A DNA stretch of 64,000 nt, taken from Sphingobacteriales bacterium 50-39. GTDB lineage: Bacteria > Bacteroidota > Bacteroidia > Chitinophagales > Chitinophagaceae. The position numbers and the translations under genes are program-made. Every line of letters starts with the position of its first letter. The first letter of the stretch is position 1. This document shows positions 27,773 to 36,315 of this stretch, one piece after another. The notes below the pieces were generated by a model. The model saw only the letters and a program-made list of their open reading frames with translations. It did not search any database and was not told where the DNA came from. The stretch is taken from contig MKTZ01000020.1 of assembly GCA_001898505.1 (NCBI GenBank), positions 62,001 to 126,000 of the forward strand, given 5' to 3'.

Positions 27773-29305
27773 TTATTTTATCTTCTTGAACAGGCGGTTC
27801 CAGCGTACTCCCTTGTTCCAGCTCATCCAGATCAGCCAGGCCTCGCCTACCACATGGTCTTCCGGTACAAAACCCCAGTAACGGGAATCCTGTGATCCAT
27901 GACGGTTATCCCCCATCATCCAATAATAATTCATTTTGAAAGTATACTGGGTCGCAGGCTGATCGTTGAGATAGAACTTTCCATCCTTCATTTCGAACTT
28001 ATTGCCTTCATAGACCCGGATGGCCCTTTCATAAATAGTATAATTTTCCTTGGTCAGGGGCAGGGTCGCGCCTTTGGCAGGTATCCAGATTGGACCATAG
28101 TTATCCTTGCTCCATACATGGATATTATCGTAGGGGTAGACATCATGATTGTTGTCTATCTTTGGTACAATGCTCTTGGCCAGGCCGTTCTTCAGCATTT
28201 TCTCATGGGCAGCCCAGGTCAGCAGCATGTCATATTGATTAGGCGTACCGGTGTTCTGTACATCTTCCCCATTGCTCATATCGAGATTGTATTCATCCTT
28301 CATCACGGTCTCATCCAGCGGCTGACCTTTTGTTTCGACATCGTAGTTGGTCTGGCTTTCGGGTGGGAACACCTGCGCCTGCCCATCGATATAGAGCACC
28401 TGGTCCTTGATCTGTAGAGTATCTCCGGACACTGCCACACAACGCTTGATATAGTTCTCCTGCTTGTCCACCGGACGGATCACCAGCGGGTAATCGTCAG
28501 GATGGCTGAGAATGATCTGCCGGCCGGAATCCACATTGCCCTGGCCCAATTGCCGGGCTATATCATAATAAGGGCGCAGGGACTGATATTCGGGAAGATT
28601 GATGACAGTGTCGCCCGCAGGAAAATTGAACACCACCACATCCCCTCTCTTCACGGGGCTGGAGAACCAGCGGGTATAAGGGACCTTGATCCACTCCACA
28701 TAAGAATTCCCATTGGTGATAGGCATGGTATTATGTACAAAAGGAATGGACAAGGGGGTGTTGGGTATGCGCGGACCGTAGCTAAACTTACTTACAAAGA
28801 GAAAATCATTGATCAGCAAGGTCTTTTCCATAGAGCCTGTGGGAATGGTATATGCCTCGAAGACAAAGGTTCTGATCAGCGTGGCAGCCACGATTGCAAA
28901 AACACCCGCATCCACCCACTCTCTGGCGGTCCCTTTCTTGTGCTTTTTTACAACCGCGGAACCCAGGAACCGATCGTCTTTATTATAGCCTAAATAAGGG
29001 AAATACAACACCGGCACCAGCGCGGCCAGGGCATGCTCATAAAAACGGAACTTCCCAAAGGCCTTCACAAACTCTACATAGATCCCCATGGAGATAAACC
29101 AGCCCACAACAGGTATCAGCTGCCAGAAAACCCAGTGTTTAGGTCTTTCAGCCAGCTCCAGCATGACATACGTATTATAAAAAGGAACGAATGCTTTCCA
29201 GCCGGGAGCGCCCGCTTTCTCAAACATCTTATAGAGTCCGATGGAGGGTAGTAAGAGGATAAGTAATTGAATAACCACTAAAACCAGCAACTGATGAGTC
29301 GACAT
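27773..29305 (-). CDS. lepB: Signal peptidase I, with extra N-terminal membrane domain
   Basis: 510 residues, longer than usual. The first 125 or so residues are four hydrophobic segments with GAPGWKAFVPFYNTYVMLEL, a DUF5684-like module. The S26 peptidase part starts near 130 with its own membrane anchor; the nucleophile Ser is at about 158 in IPTGSMEKTLL and the general-base Lys at about 287 in NYIKRCVAVSGDTL. YYWMMGDNRHGSQDSRYWGFV is box E. A large insertion (about 330-455) separates the catalytic boxes, as in other Bacteroidota enzymes. It cleaves signal peptides of exported proteins at the inner membrane. Confidence 0.95.
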   Translation of the reverse strand: MSTHQLLVLVVIQLLILLLPSIGLYKMFEKAGAPGWKAFVPFYNTYVMLELAERPKHWVFWQLIPVVGWFISMGIYVEFVKAFGKFRFYEHALAALVPVLYFPYLGYNKDDRFLGSAVVKKHKKGTAREWVDAGVFAIVAATLIRTFVFEAYTIPTGSMEKTLLINDFLFVSKFSYGPRIPNTPLSIPFVHNTMPITNGNSYVEWIKVPYTRWFSSPVKRGDVVVFNFPAGDTVINLPEYQSLRPYYDIARQLGQGNVDSGRQIILSHPDDYPLVIRPVDKQENYIKRCVAVSGDTLQIKDQVLYIDGQAQVFPPESQTNYDVETKGQPLDETVMKDEYNLDMSNGEDVQNTGTPNQYDMLLTWAAHEKMLKNGLAKSIVPKIDNNHDVYPYDNIHVWSKDNYGPIWIPAKGATLPLTKENYTIYERAIRVYEGNKFEMKDGKFYLNDQPATQYTFKMNYYWMMGDNRHGSQDSRYWGFVPEDHVVGEAWLIWMSWNKGVRWNRLFKKIK

Positions 29306-29361
29306 TCCTTTGTTTTTTTATGATTCCCCAAAAAAAGGCGGACAATTCTTTGATTTCCGGT

Positions 29362-29369
29362 CAAATATA
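29362..29369 (-). promoter_or_regulatory. Putative -7 box of lepB
   Basis: TATATTTG on the minus strand, a perfect TAnnTTTG, 57 bases before the lepB start. It is flanked by a near-perfect 8-bp inverted repeat GGCGGACA / TGTCCGTC (about 29337-29344 and 29378-29385), possibly an operator. The expected TTG is missing. Confidence 0.4.
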
Positions 29370-29468
29370 GAGTAAATGTCCGTCCCCCGAAAACATTTTA
29401 ACTTCATAAGTCGCCGGGCAAAACGAAATATTACAGGACCCTCAGGATTTTTAATAAGGGCAGATCCA

Positions 29469-30632
29469 TCATTTTTTGGGAAGTACATAGCTCTCCACAT
29501 CATCCTTATCGATGGTCTTGCCGGAGAGAATGATCAGCCGTTCCACCACATTCCGTAGCTCCCGGATATTACCGGTCCAATTGTGTTTCTGTAACGCTTT
29601 TATCGCCTCTTCATCGATGGCTTTCCTGGCAATGCCATAATCGGCGCAAATGTCTATGAGGAACTTATCAACCAACAGTGGGATATCGTCCTTACGCTCG
29701 TTCAGCGAAGGCACATGTATGATAATGACGCTGAGCCGATGATACAGGTCCAGACGAAAATTCTTCTCATCCACCTCCTTCAGCAGATCCTTATTCGTCG
29801 CGGCAATGACCCGCACATCTACATTGATATCTTTATCGCCTCCTACCCGGGTGATCTTACCCTCCTGCAGAGCCCGCAGCACCTTGGCCTGCGCGGTAAG
29901 GCTCATGTCGCCTATCTCATCCAGGAAAAGCGTGCCCCCGTTGGCCTGCTCGAATTTGCCGATCCGCTGCTTCACAGCAGATGTAAAAGAACCCTTTTCG
30001 TGTCCGAAGAGCTCACTCTCGATCAGCTCACTGGGAATGGCCGCACAATTCACCTCGATAAGAGGCCCTGTGGCCCGGTTGCTTTTCTCATGTACCCAGC
30101 GGGCTACCAGCTCCTTACCCACCCCATTCTCGCCGGTCACCAGGATCCGGGCCTCGGTCGGCGCCACTTTTTCAATGGTCTCCTTGATCTTCTGTATGGG
30201 GGTAGACGCCCCTACCATCTCCTGCACCTTGCTCACCTTGCGCTTCAGCACCTTGGTCTCGGCCACGAGCGTGGTCTTGTCCATAGCATTACGTATGGTG
30301 ATCAGCAGCCGGTTGAGATCAGGCGGCTTTGAAATATAGTCATAAGCCCCCTTTTTCACTGCTTCTACGGCAGTCTCGATGGTGCCGTGACCTGATATCA
30401 TAATGATGGGAATATCCGGGTTGGCTTCCTTGGCCTTCTCCAAAAATTCTATTCCATCAATTTTTGGCATCTTTATATCACAGAGAATGACATCATATTC
30501 CTTTTCCCGGGCTTTTTTCAACCCCTCTTCACCATCCCCGGCTTCGTCTATCTTGTAGCCCTCATAAGAGAGTATCTCACTCAATGTTTTACGGATCGCT
30601 TTTTCATCGTCAATGATCAAAATGTTCGACAT
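29469..30632 (-). CDS. NtrC-type response regulator without C-terminal DNA-binding domain
   Basis: 387 residues from the ATG at 30632 (30644 would add four). Receiver domain (1-120) with acceptor Asp52 in VILCDIKMP. AAA+ domain (about 140-365) with Walker A TGENGVGKELV, the sigma-54 contact loop as GSFTSA instead of GAFTGA, Walker B GGTLFLDEIGD, and NWTGNIRELRNVVERL. The protein ends about 15 residues after that motif, so the Fis-type helix-turn-helix normally found in NtrC/AtoC is absent. It should still hydrolyse ATP on phosphorylation, but how it reaches DNA is unclear. It is divergent from the DUF4846 gene, with 52 bases between starts. Confidence 0.9.
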   Translation of the reverse strand: MSNILIIDDEKAIRKTLSEILSYEGYKIDEAGDGEEGLKKAREKEYDVILCDIKMPKIDGIEFLEKAKEANPDIPIIMISGHGTIETAVEAVKKGAYDYISKPPDLNRLLITIRNAMDKTTLVAETKVLKRKVSKVQEMVGASTPIQKIKETIEKVAPTEARILVTGENGVGKELVARWVHEKSNRATGPLIEVNCAAIPSELIESELFGHEKGSFTSAVKQRIGKFEQANGGTLFLDEIGDMSLTAQAKVLRALQEGKITRVGGDKDINVDVRVIAATNKDLLKEVDEKNFRLDLYHRLSVIIIHVPSLNERKDDIPLLVDKFLIDICADYGIARKAIDEEAIKALQKHNWTGNIRELRNVVERLIILSGKTIDKDDVESYVLPKK

Positions 30633-30684
30633 GGGCTTTAACAAATCTTTTTATGGAATAAGTGCGGAGACCTCTCTCAGGGCC

Positions 30685-31503
30685 ATGAACCGCTATCATA
30701 TGCTACTGACAAATGTAATACTTCTACTCCTATCCTGCGCTCTTGACCTCGGCCTCAATCCCTACCCTGCCATCGGCGCTATTCCGCCGCCACCCGGCTA
30801 TCATCGGATCACCACCACCGACCCATTTACCAACTGGCTGCGGACCATTCCCCTCAAAAAAGACCGCACCGTTTTTCTTTATGACGGCCGCCGCAAATAC
30901 AACCAGACAGCCCAGTTCGCCGTGCTGGACATTTCCGTGGGCCACCAGGACCTACAGCAGTGCGCCGACGCCGTTATGCGACTGCGGGCAGAATGGCTCT
31001 ATACCCGGAAAAACTATGGCGCCATCTGTTTCTACACCCAGCAAGGCGTCAGGCTCAATTTCCTTGAATGGACAAAGGGCCAGCGTTTCCGGCTGTCAGG
31101 CGACAGACTGATTCCCTGCACCCGCCAGGGAAGCAATAAGCCTTGCGAAGACCGTGCCTGTTTTGATGAATACCTGCTCACGGTCTTCTCCTATTGCGGA
31201 ACGTTGAGTCTTGAAAGACAGTTAGTCCCTATATCTCATTTTCAGGACATCCTGCCCGGAGACGTGCTGATCAAAGGTGGCTCCCCCGGACATGCAATGA
31301 TGGTAGTCGACATGGCGGAAGATGCAGCCGGCAACAAGGTCTGGCTCCTGGCTCAAAGCTATATGCCGGCTCAGGATATCCATGTGGTAGTCAATCCGGT
31401 AGAAGGGAAGCTAAGCCCCTGGTACAGCATACGGGCTGATACCCAGGTCGTTACCCCGGAATGGACGTTTTCTACAGATCAACTAAGGAGATGGCCAAAA
31501 TAA
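30685..31503 (+). CDS. DUF4846 domain-containing secreted protein
   Basis: About 272 residues from the ATG at 30685 (30700 also possible; 30613 would overlap the divergent gene). An N-terminal hydrophobic signal ends in LLLLSC, possibly a lipoprotein. The domain shows the family pattern: IPPPPGYHRI, NWLRTIPLKKDRTVFLYDG, a QFAVLDISVGHQDLQQCADAVMRLRAEWL helix, and the C-terminal GDVLIKGGSPGHAMMVVDMA and LLAQSYMPAQDIHV. The Gly-x-x-x-Gly-His motif hints at a hydrolase-like fold, but no function is known. Confidence 0.85.
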   Translation: MNRYHMLLTNVILLLLSCALDLGLNPYPAIGAIPPPPGYHRITTTDPFTNWLRTIPLKKDRTVFLYDGRRKYNQTAQFAVLDISVGHQDLQQCADAVMRLRAEWLYTRKNYGAICFYTQQGVRLNFLEWTKGQRFRLSGDRLIPCTRQGSNKPCEDRACFDEYLLTVFSYCGTLSLERQLVPISHFQDILPGDVLIKGGSPGHAMMVVDMAEDAAGNKVWLLAQSYMPAQDIHVVVNPVEGKLSPWYSIRADTQVVTPEWTFSTDQLRRWPK

Positions 31504-31560
31504 TATAATTGATTACCAGCACTTTAGAAAACCATCGTAATTATCCTACGTAAAACAACC

Positions 31561-31591
31561 TTGTAATGGGGTATAGGGAGTATTATCTTAG
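31561..31591 (+). promoter_or_regulatory. Putative promoter of the 45-residue membrane peptide gene
   Basis: TTG at 31561-31563, a 20-base spacer and TATCTTAG at 31584-31591 (7 of 8 to TAnnTTTG). It is 59 bases before the ATG of the small gene. Confidence 0.5.
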
Positions 31592-31650
31592 CTATATCCA
31601 AACATCCACATGACAAACCAACCCATTTATAATCCAAAAAAAATTTCCCT

Positions 31651-31788
31651 ATGAAGCAAGACCTCGAACTGCAGGCTCTCCCTACTGGTAAAGTACTTGT
31701 TAAACTAACTATTCTCGGTGGCCTTTTATTAGGCTGTGTGTATGGATTCCTCGTGCTGTTCAATACGGCCCTGGAAGCAATAAAATAG
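31651..31788 (+). CDS. 45-residue single-span membrane peptide
   Basis: Starts ATGAAGCAAGACC and ends TAG. The first 19 residues are polar (MKQDLELQALPTGKVLVKL), followed by one strongly hydrophobic span (about 20-37: ILGGLLLGCVYGFLVLF) and a short tail NTALEAIK. It is too short for routine gene calling. Three things support it as real: a promoter match upstream, a hydrophobic profile that fits one membrane helix, and a strong terminator 20 bases after the stop. I do not recognise a family; it may be a regulatory subunit or a stress peptide. Confidence 0.6.
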   Translation: MKQDLELQALPTGKVLVKLTILGGLLLGCVYGFLVLFNTALEAIK

Positions 31789-31807
31789 CCTGTGCTTACC
31801 CTGAAAT

Positions 31808-31851
31808 AAAACGGCCCTCCCTTAGGTAAAAATTTACGGGATGGCCGTTTT
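31808..31851 (+). terminator. Strong hairpin terminator after the small membrane peptide
   Basis: AAAACGGCC (31808-31816) / GGCCGTTTT (31843-31851), with CCC / GGG and GTAAA / TTTAC pairing inside. It is symmetrical and can work in both directions, although pdhB ends 67 bases away on the other strand. Confidence 0.85.
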
Positions 31852-31859
31852 CTATTGTA

Positions 31860-31909
31860 TAATGTCTTTTGATGGGCTTTGCCCATCGGGGCCCGATCTG
31901 GCGATCGGG
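31860..31909 (+). repeat. Two-hairpin intergenic repeat, pdhB copy
   Basis: TAATGTCT (31860-31867) is followed by hairpin 1 GATGGGC-TTT-GCCCATC (31871-31887) and hairpin 2 CCCGATC / GATCGGG with a 4-base loop (31892-31909). The head agrees with the tRNA-His and dinB copies. The two stems are longer and different in sequence, yet fully paired. It ends 8 bases beyond the pdhB stop. Confidence 0.7.
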
Positions 31910-31917
31910 ATTTATTT

Positions 31918-32904
31918 TTATTTTTTGAGATACATCACCTCTTTCACCAGTTTCACCGTCCGGCCTACATCCGGCAACGCAGCAGCTACCAGGTTGGGCG
32001 CATAGTGCAATGGCGCATCAGCCGCCGTGATACGACGTATAGGCGCATCCAAATAATCGAATCCTTCTTTCTGTATCCGGTAGCTGATCTCCGAAGAGAT
32101 AGAGGCAAATGGCCACTGCTCTTCCACGATGACGAGCCTGTTTGTTTTTTTAACGCTCTCGAGGATGGTCATCCAGTCCAGAGGACGGATGGTGCGCAGG
32201 TCGATCACCTCGGCGCCAATACCTTCCTTTTCAAGCTCGGCCGCAGCGCCCAACGCTACCTTCATCATCTTATTAAAGGAGACGATAGTCACATCCTTGC
32301 CAGCCTTCTTGACATCAGCCTTGCCTAAAGGTATATAATACTCCTCATCAGGCACCTCGGACTTATCGCCATAAGAAACCTCGCTTTCCATAAAGATCAC
32401 AGGATCTTCCTCATACCGGATGGCTTGTTTTAGCAGTCCCTTCGCGTCATATCCATTGCTGGGAGATACAACCTTTAGCCCGGGTATATTCGCATAATAG
32501 CTTTCAAATGCAGTGGAGTGCTGAGCGCCTAATTGACCGGCAGATCCATTGGGCCCACGGAACACAATGGGGCAGCTCACCTGTCCGCCGCTCATTGCCA
32601 GCATCTTGGACGCTGTGTTCAGTATCTGGTCGAGGGCAAGGACAGCAAAGTTCCAGGTCATGAACTCTACGATAGGACGAAGACCATTTTGAGCAGCTCC
32701 TACCCCTACCGCGGCAAAACCTAACTCGGAAATGGGCGTATCAATGACCCGTTTGGGGCCAAATTCGTCCAGCATGCCCTGGCTGACCTTATAGGCGCCA
32801 TTGTACTCTGCAACTTCTTCCCCCATTAAAAAAACACGGTCATCGCGGCGCATTTCCTCGCTCATGGCCTCCCGTAAAGCTTCCCTCAAAGCAATTTGTC
32901 TCAT
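31918..32904 (-). CDS. pdhB: Pyruvate dehydrogenase E1 component, beta subunit
   Basis: Part of the thiamine-diphosphate enzyme that turns pyruvate into acetyl groups for acetyl-CoA. 328 residues. Landmarks are REALREAMSEEMRRDDRVFLMGEEVAEYNGAYKVSQG, the conserved Glu in DTPISELGFAAVGVGAA, and VFRGPNGSAGQLGAQHS. The transketolase C-terminal domain has VIDLRTIRPLDW and VIVEEQWPFAS. The alpha subunit is not adjacent, so the two subunit genes are split. A very good promoter precedes it. Related branched-chain oxoacid dehydrogenases are close, but the sequence reads as PDH-type. Confidence 0.95.
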   Translation of the reverse strand: MRQIALREALREAMSEEMRRDDRVFLMGEEVAEYNGAYKVSQGMLDEFGPKRVIDTPISELGFAAVGVGAAQNGLRPIVEFMTWNFAVLALDQILNTASKMLAMSGGQVSCPIVFRGPNGSAGQLGAQHSTAFESYYANIPGLKVVSPSNGYDAKGLLKQAIRYEEDPVIFMESEVSYGDKSEVPDEEYYIPLGKADVKKAGKDVTIVSFNKMMKVALGAAAELEKEGIGAEVIDLRTIRPLDWMTILESVKKTNRLVIVEEQWPFASISSEISYRIQKEGFDYLDAPIRRITAADAPLHYAPNLVAAALPDVGRTVKLVKEVMYLKK

Positions 32905-32936
32905 TCGTAGTGAATTTTATACGTTCGTTCGAGCCG

Positions 32937-32967
32937 CAAATTTATTGGTTGCCAGGGACATTATCAA
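32937..32967 (-). promoter_or_regulatory. Promoter of pdhB
   Basis: On the minus strand TTG (32967-32965), 20 bases, then TAAATTTG (32944-32937): an exact match to the Bacteroidota consensus TTG-N20-TAnnTTTG. The start of translation is 33 bases downstream. Confidence 0.75.
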
Positions 32968-33027
32968 ATCAGTGTTCTACCGGGGATTTTTACCCAGTTG
33001 AGCGGGAGTCAACGTAGGTTTATTTTG

Positions 33028-33035
33028 TACATTTG
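33028..33035 (+). promoter_or_regulatory. Putative -7 box of the dinB-like gene
   Basis: TACATTTG, a perfect TAnnTTTG, 17 bases before the ATG at 33052. The nearest TTG is 27 bases upstream, which is too far, so confidence is modest. Confidence 0.4.
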
Positions 33036-33051
33036 CGCCGGAACTTTAGCT

Positions 33052-33510
33052 ATGCAAGCCACGATAGAACACCTGGAAAAGATCATTCAAAACTACTACC
33101 GGCGCATGGAATCCATCCCGGAGGAAGAATACGCCCGTAAGCCCCGGCCGGACAAATGGAGTAAAAAAGAGATCATCGGTCACCTGATCGATTCGGCTCA
33201 AAACAACATTCGCCGGTTTATTGTGACCCAATACGAGGACCTCCCACACATAGGATACGTTCAGGACCCATGGGTAGCCTTCTCGGATTACCAGCATGCT
33301 CCCTCCGGCGAACTCGTTGTCCTTTGGCGCCTCCTCAACCGGCAAATAGTTCGGATACTGTCGGGCATCGGCCCCGAGACCGCCCTCCGGAAATGTATTA
33401 TGGCAAATGGGAAAGAGTATACCATCGAATGGATGGCAGCGGATTACTGTAACCACCTGCTGCACCACCTGCACCAGGTACTGGAACTGGACCCGATAGC
33501 GTATCCTTAA
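33052..33510 (+). CDS. DinB-family protein
   Basis: 152 residues from the ATG at 33052. The DinB four-helix fold is indicated by EHLEKIIQNYYRRMESIPEEEYARKPRPDKWSKKEIIGHLIDSAQNNIRRF, where the HLIDSA His is the first expected metal ligand, and by the C-terminal DYCNHLLHHLHQVLEL with the remaining His residues. Members are probable metal-dependent thiol transferases or hydrolases (bacillithiol/YfiT/DinB_2 superfamily); the precise reaction is unknown. The TAA stop is shared with the arm of a hairpin repeat. Confidence 0.88.
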   Translation: MQATIEHLEKIIQNYYRRMESIPEEEYARKPRPDKWSKKEIIGHLIDSAQNNIRRFIVTQYEDLPHIGYVQDPWVAFSDYQHAPSGELVVLWRLLNRQIVRILSGIGPETALRKCIMANGKEYTIEWMAADYCNHLLHHLHQVLELDPIAYP

Positions 33511-33547
33511 CGAACCGGAGGTTCGTTGTCCGAAGGACAGACATTAG
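33509..33547 (-). repeat. Two-hairpin intergenic repeat, dinB copy
   Basis: Read on the minus strand: CTAATGTCT (from 33547), hairpin 1 GTCC-TTC-GGAC (33538-33528), and hairpin 2 AACGAACC / GGTTCGTT (8 bp, 33527-33509) with a 3-base loop. The 23 bases at 33523-33545 are identical to those at 2151-2173. It overlaps the stop codon of the dinB-like gene and lies between two convergent genes. Confidence 0.85.
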
Positions 33548-33570
33548 CCACGGCCGGCAAGTTCCGCCCG

Positions 33571-35049
33571 CTAATTGGCCGTTTCAAAAGCGAGTACAAA
33601 GCTGGTCCCCTCTCCTATCTGCGAATTCACATCGATGGTAGCCCTGTGCGATTGCAGAATATTCCAGGTGGCCGCCAGCCCCAGCCCGAACCCATTGGTC
33701 TTGGAAGTAAAATACGGCTCGAATATGCGGGAAATATTCTCTTCAGGGATGCCGCTCCCATTGTCATTGATAAATACCTTGTAATGCCCCCCGTCCTCCC
33801 GGATAGTGACGTTGATCCTTCCCGCCTGATTTGGAACAGCTTCCACAGCATTGATAACGATGTTCAAAAACGCGATCTTCAATTTCTCCATATCGGCCAT
33901 GATATATGCCGGGTGCTCGGGATAGTTCAGTTCCATGCCAATGCCCTTCAACGATATGCGGTCGGAGGCCGCGGCCAGGGTGCTGTCGACAATGGACTGC
34001 AGCGGTACTCTTTGCAGGGATATCTCGGCAGGACGTGATAAATCAAGCAGCTCGGAGATAAGTCCATCGATACGGCCGCAATTACGTGCGATGATATCGA
34101 GATATATATTGGCATCCTCACTGTTCAGCTCCGGCTTCAGCTGTTCCACCGACAGATTGATATTGGTCAATGGGTTTCTCACCTCATGCGCCAGCGTCCG
34201 CAGCAAGGTAGCCGTAGACCGCAGCTTCTCGATCTGGAAGGTGGCCCGCTCGATCCTCTTCAGGTTGGTGATATCATGTATGATGCCCTGAATATAGGTA
34301 TCACCGGCAGGATCCGTCTGCCGGGACAGGGACAGGATACAATTCCTTTTCTCCTTGGTACGCGTCATCAGCTCTACCTCCTCATCCTCTACCTCCCCCG
34401 TCTGTTGCAGCCGGGCCTTCAACAGCGCCGCCGCATCCCTGCGGGCAAACAAAAAGTAAAGGCTCAGCTGCTGCAGCTCATCCCTGCCGTACTTAAAAAG
34501 ATCGCTGGTCGCATTATTGGCATCCCGGAATACAAGGTCCCCGTCAGCCAGAAACACGGCATCCTTGCTCCGTTCGAATATATTCCTGAACTTCCGCTCA
34601 TTGGCCTTCAGCGCCCTGATATGCGTACTGCGCTCCAATGCATAGCGGATGCAACGCTCCAGCTTCTCTGTATTGATCTCCGACTTTATGAGGAAGTCCA
34701 CGGCGCCAATGGTCATGGCCTGTATGTCCACGTCTCTGTTGCCGATGCCGGTGAGCAATACCAAAGGGTCCTCACATCCCAGGGCAACAGCATCCCGCAA
34801 CAACTCCAGCCCCGTCTTCTCCCCCAGCAAATAATCGATAAAATAAATATCATAGCCGCTGTCCGCGATACGCTTCAGCGCCTCCTCATAATTATAACAC
34901 CAGTCGATCAGGAACTTCTTGTCCGGTATGTCTTTGATACAAGCCTCTATTAATAAATAATCGTCCTCGTCATCCTCTACGATCAGTACACGTGTCGGCA
35001 GATGGGATGGCAACATACTATCATTATTTTTCAATAGTGGCAATGTCAT
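33571..35049 (-). CDS. Hybrid sensor: receiver-PAS-histidine kinase
   Basis: 492 residues with no membrane segment. An N-terminal receiver (about 18-140) with VLIVEDDEDDYLLI and acceptor Asp in YFIDYLLGEKTG; a PAS domain (about 150-270); HisKA with TLAHEVRNPLTNINLSVEQL (phospho-His); then HATPase with NIVINAVEAVPNQAG (N box), NDNGSGIPEENISRIFEPYFTSK (G1/F) and FGLGLAATWNI (G2). The fused N-terminal receiver suggests it is an intermediate in a phosphorelay. The start overlaps the stop of the gene upstream by 4 bases (ATGA), so the two proteins are translationally coupled. It is the last gene of the three-kinase operon. Confidence 0.93.
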   Translation of the reverse strand: MTLPLLKNNDSMLPSHLPTRVLIVEDDEDDYLLIEACIKDIPDKKFLIDWCYNYEEALKRIADSGYDIYFIDYLLGEKTGLELLRDAVALGCEDPLVLLTGIGNRDVDIQAMTIGAVDFLIKSEINTEKLERCIRYALERSTHIRALKANERKFRNIFERSKDAVFLADGDLVFRDANNATSDLFKYGRDELQQLSLYFLFARRDAAALLKARLQQTGEVEDEEVELMTRTKEKRNCILSLSRQTDPAGDTYIQGIIHDITNLKRIERATFQIEKLRSTATLLRTLAHEVRNPLTNINLSVEQLKPELNSEDANIYLDIIARNCGRIDGLISELLDLSRPAEISLQRVPLQSIVDSTLAAASDRISLKGIGMELNYPEHPAYIMADMEKLKIAFLNIVINAVEAVPNQAGRINVTIREDGGHYKVFINDNGSGIPEENISRIFEPYFTSKTNGFGLGLAATWNILQSHRATIDVNSQIGEGTSFVLAFETAN

Positions 35050-36299
35050 ACCAATACTTCTTTTTTTGCATTGCTTAAAGGCAAACTGACTATAAATACG
35101 GCCCCCTCCCCCGGCCGGCTCCTGGCCGAAATGAATCCCTTGTGCTTTTCCACGATCTTCTTACAAAGGGCCAGCCCGATGCCCGTACCCTCATATTCCG
35201 CATTGGGATGCAGACGACGGAACATATCGAATATCTGCTCAGCGTATTTCTGATCAAACCCAATGCCATTGTCTTCAATGATGATCCGGCAGTACCGGGT
35301 ATCCGTGTCCTTGCCATTCGTTAGCGCGCTGGTCATCTCATGCCGGATGCGTATCTGCGGCGGCACGTCCTTTTTGCTGTATTTCAGGGAATTACTGATT
35401 AGATTCGAAAATAATGGCCCCATCAGCACCGCATTTACGGGCAATACAGGCAGCGGTTCCAACAACATCTCGGCCTTTTTTTCCCGGATAGATCCATCCA
35501 ACTCGGAGATCACCTCGTTCAGCACGTCATTCAGATCTACCTCCTCAAGGCTCTCCTTTTCTCCCGATATCTTGGAGAATCTCAGAATGTCATTGATAAG
35601 GTCCTGCATCCTTTTCGACACCTCCTGTATCCGGGAAAGATACAGCTGCCCGTCCTTATTCAAATGCTGACGATGATCGCTCAGCAGCCGGTCGCTGAAC
35701 ATACGTACCTTTCGCAAAGGAGCCTGCAGATCATGAGAAGCCATAAAGGCAAAAAGGTCCAGGTCTTTATTGGCCTGTTCCAGCCGCGCAATATTCTCCA
35801 GCAATTGCCGGTTCAACTCGATGACTTTCTCTTCCGACGCTTTCCGCTCATAGATCTCCAGCTCCAGGTTCTTATTGATAGCCACCAGCTTCTGCTCCTG
35901 GGCCATGAGCCGGTGATTCTTCCGGTACAAGTCCACAAAAACGCTCACCTTCGCCTTCAAGAGCTCGGGCTTTACAGGCTTGTAGATATAGTCCACCGCC
36001 CCTGCCTTATAACCCCTGAATATATTCTCCTCTCCGTAATTGTTGGCGGTGATAAAAATAATGGGTATATGCCGGAGCCTTTCCCGCTCATAGATGAGCG
36101 AAGCCGTCTCGAAACCATTCAGGTTCGGCATCTGTACGTCCATCAGGATAAGGGCAAAGTCAAAGTCTGAAAGCAATATCTTCAATACCTGTCTCCCCGA
36201 ATTGGCCTTGACAATACGATAGTCATCTGCTTCAAATAGTGTCTCCATGGACAGCAGATTGTCCTCCCGGTCGTCCACTAACAAGATCTTTGGCTGCAT
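35046..36299 (-). CDS. Hybrid sensor: receiver-histidine kinase
   Basis: 417 residues, soluble. Receiver (1-125) with ILLVDDREDN, acceptor Asp in ALILMDVQMPNLNG, and the Lys in YIYKPVKPELL. A coiled coil (about 130-190) leads to HisKA with FMASHDLQAPLRKV (phospho-His). The HATPase domain has FSNLISNSLKYSKKD, IIIEDNGIGFDQKYAEQIFDMFRRL and GTGIGLALCKKI. No sensory domain beyond the receiver is visible, so it probably reads the phosphorylation state of a partner. It lies 16 bases after the poly-HAMP kinase and overlaps the next kinase. Confidence 0.93.
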   Translation of the reverse strand: MQPKILLVDDREDNLLSMETLFEADDYRIVKANSGRQVLKILLSDFDFALILMDVQMPNLNGFETASLIYERERLRHIPIIFITANNYGEENIFRGYKAGAVDYIYKPVKPELLKAKVSVFVDLYRKNHRLMAQEQKLVAINKNLELEIYERKASEEKVIELNRQLLENIARLEQANKDLDLFAFMASHDLQAPLRKVRMFSDRLLSDHRQHLNKDGQLYLSRIQEVSKRMQDLINDILRFSKISGEKESLEEVDLNDVLNEVISELDGSIREKKAEMLLEPLPVLPVNAVLMGPLFSNLISNSLKYSKKDVPPQIRIRHEMTSALTNGKDTDTRYCRIIIEDNGIGFDQKYAEQIFDMFRRLHPNAEYEGTGIGLALCKKIVEKHKGFISARSRPGEGAVFIVSLPLSNAKKEVLV

Positions 36300-36315
36300 T
36301 CATTGGTTTTTAGGA

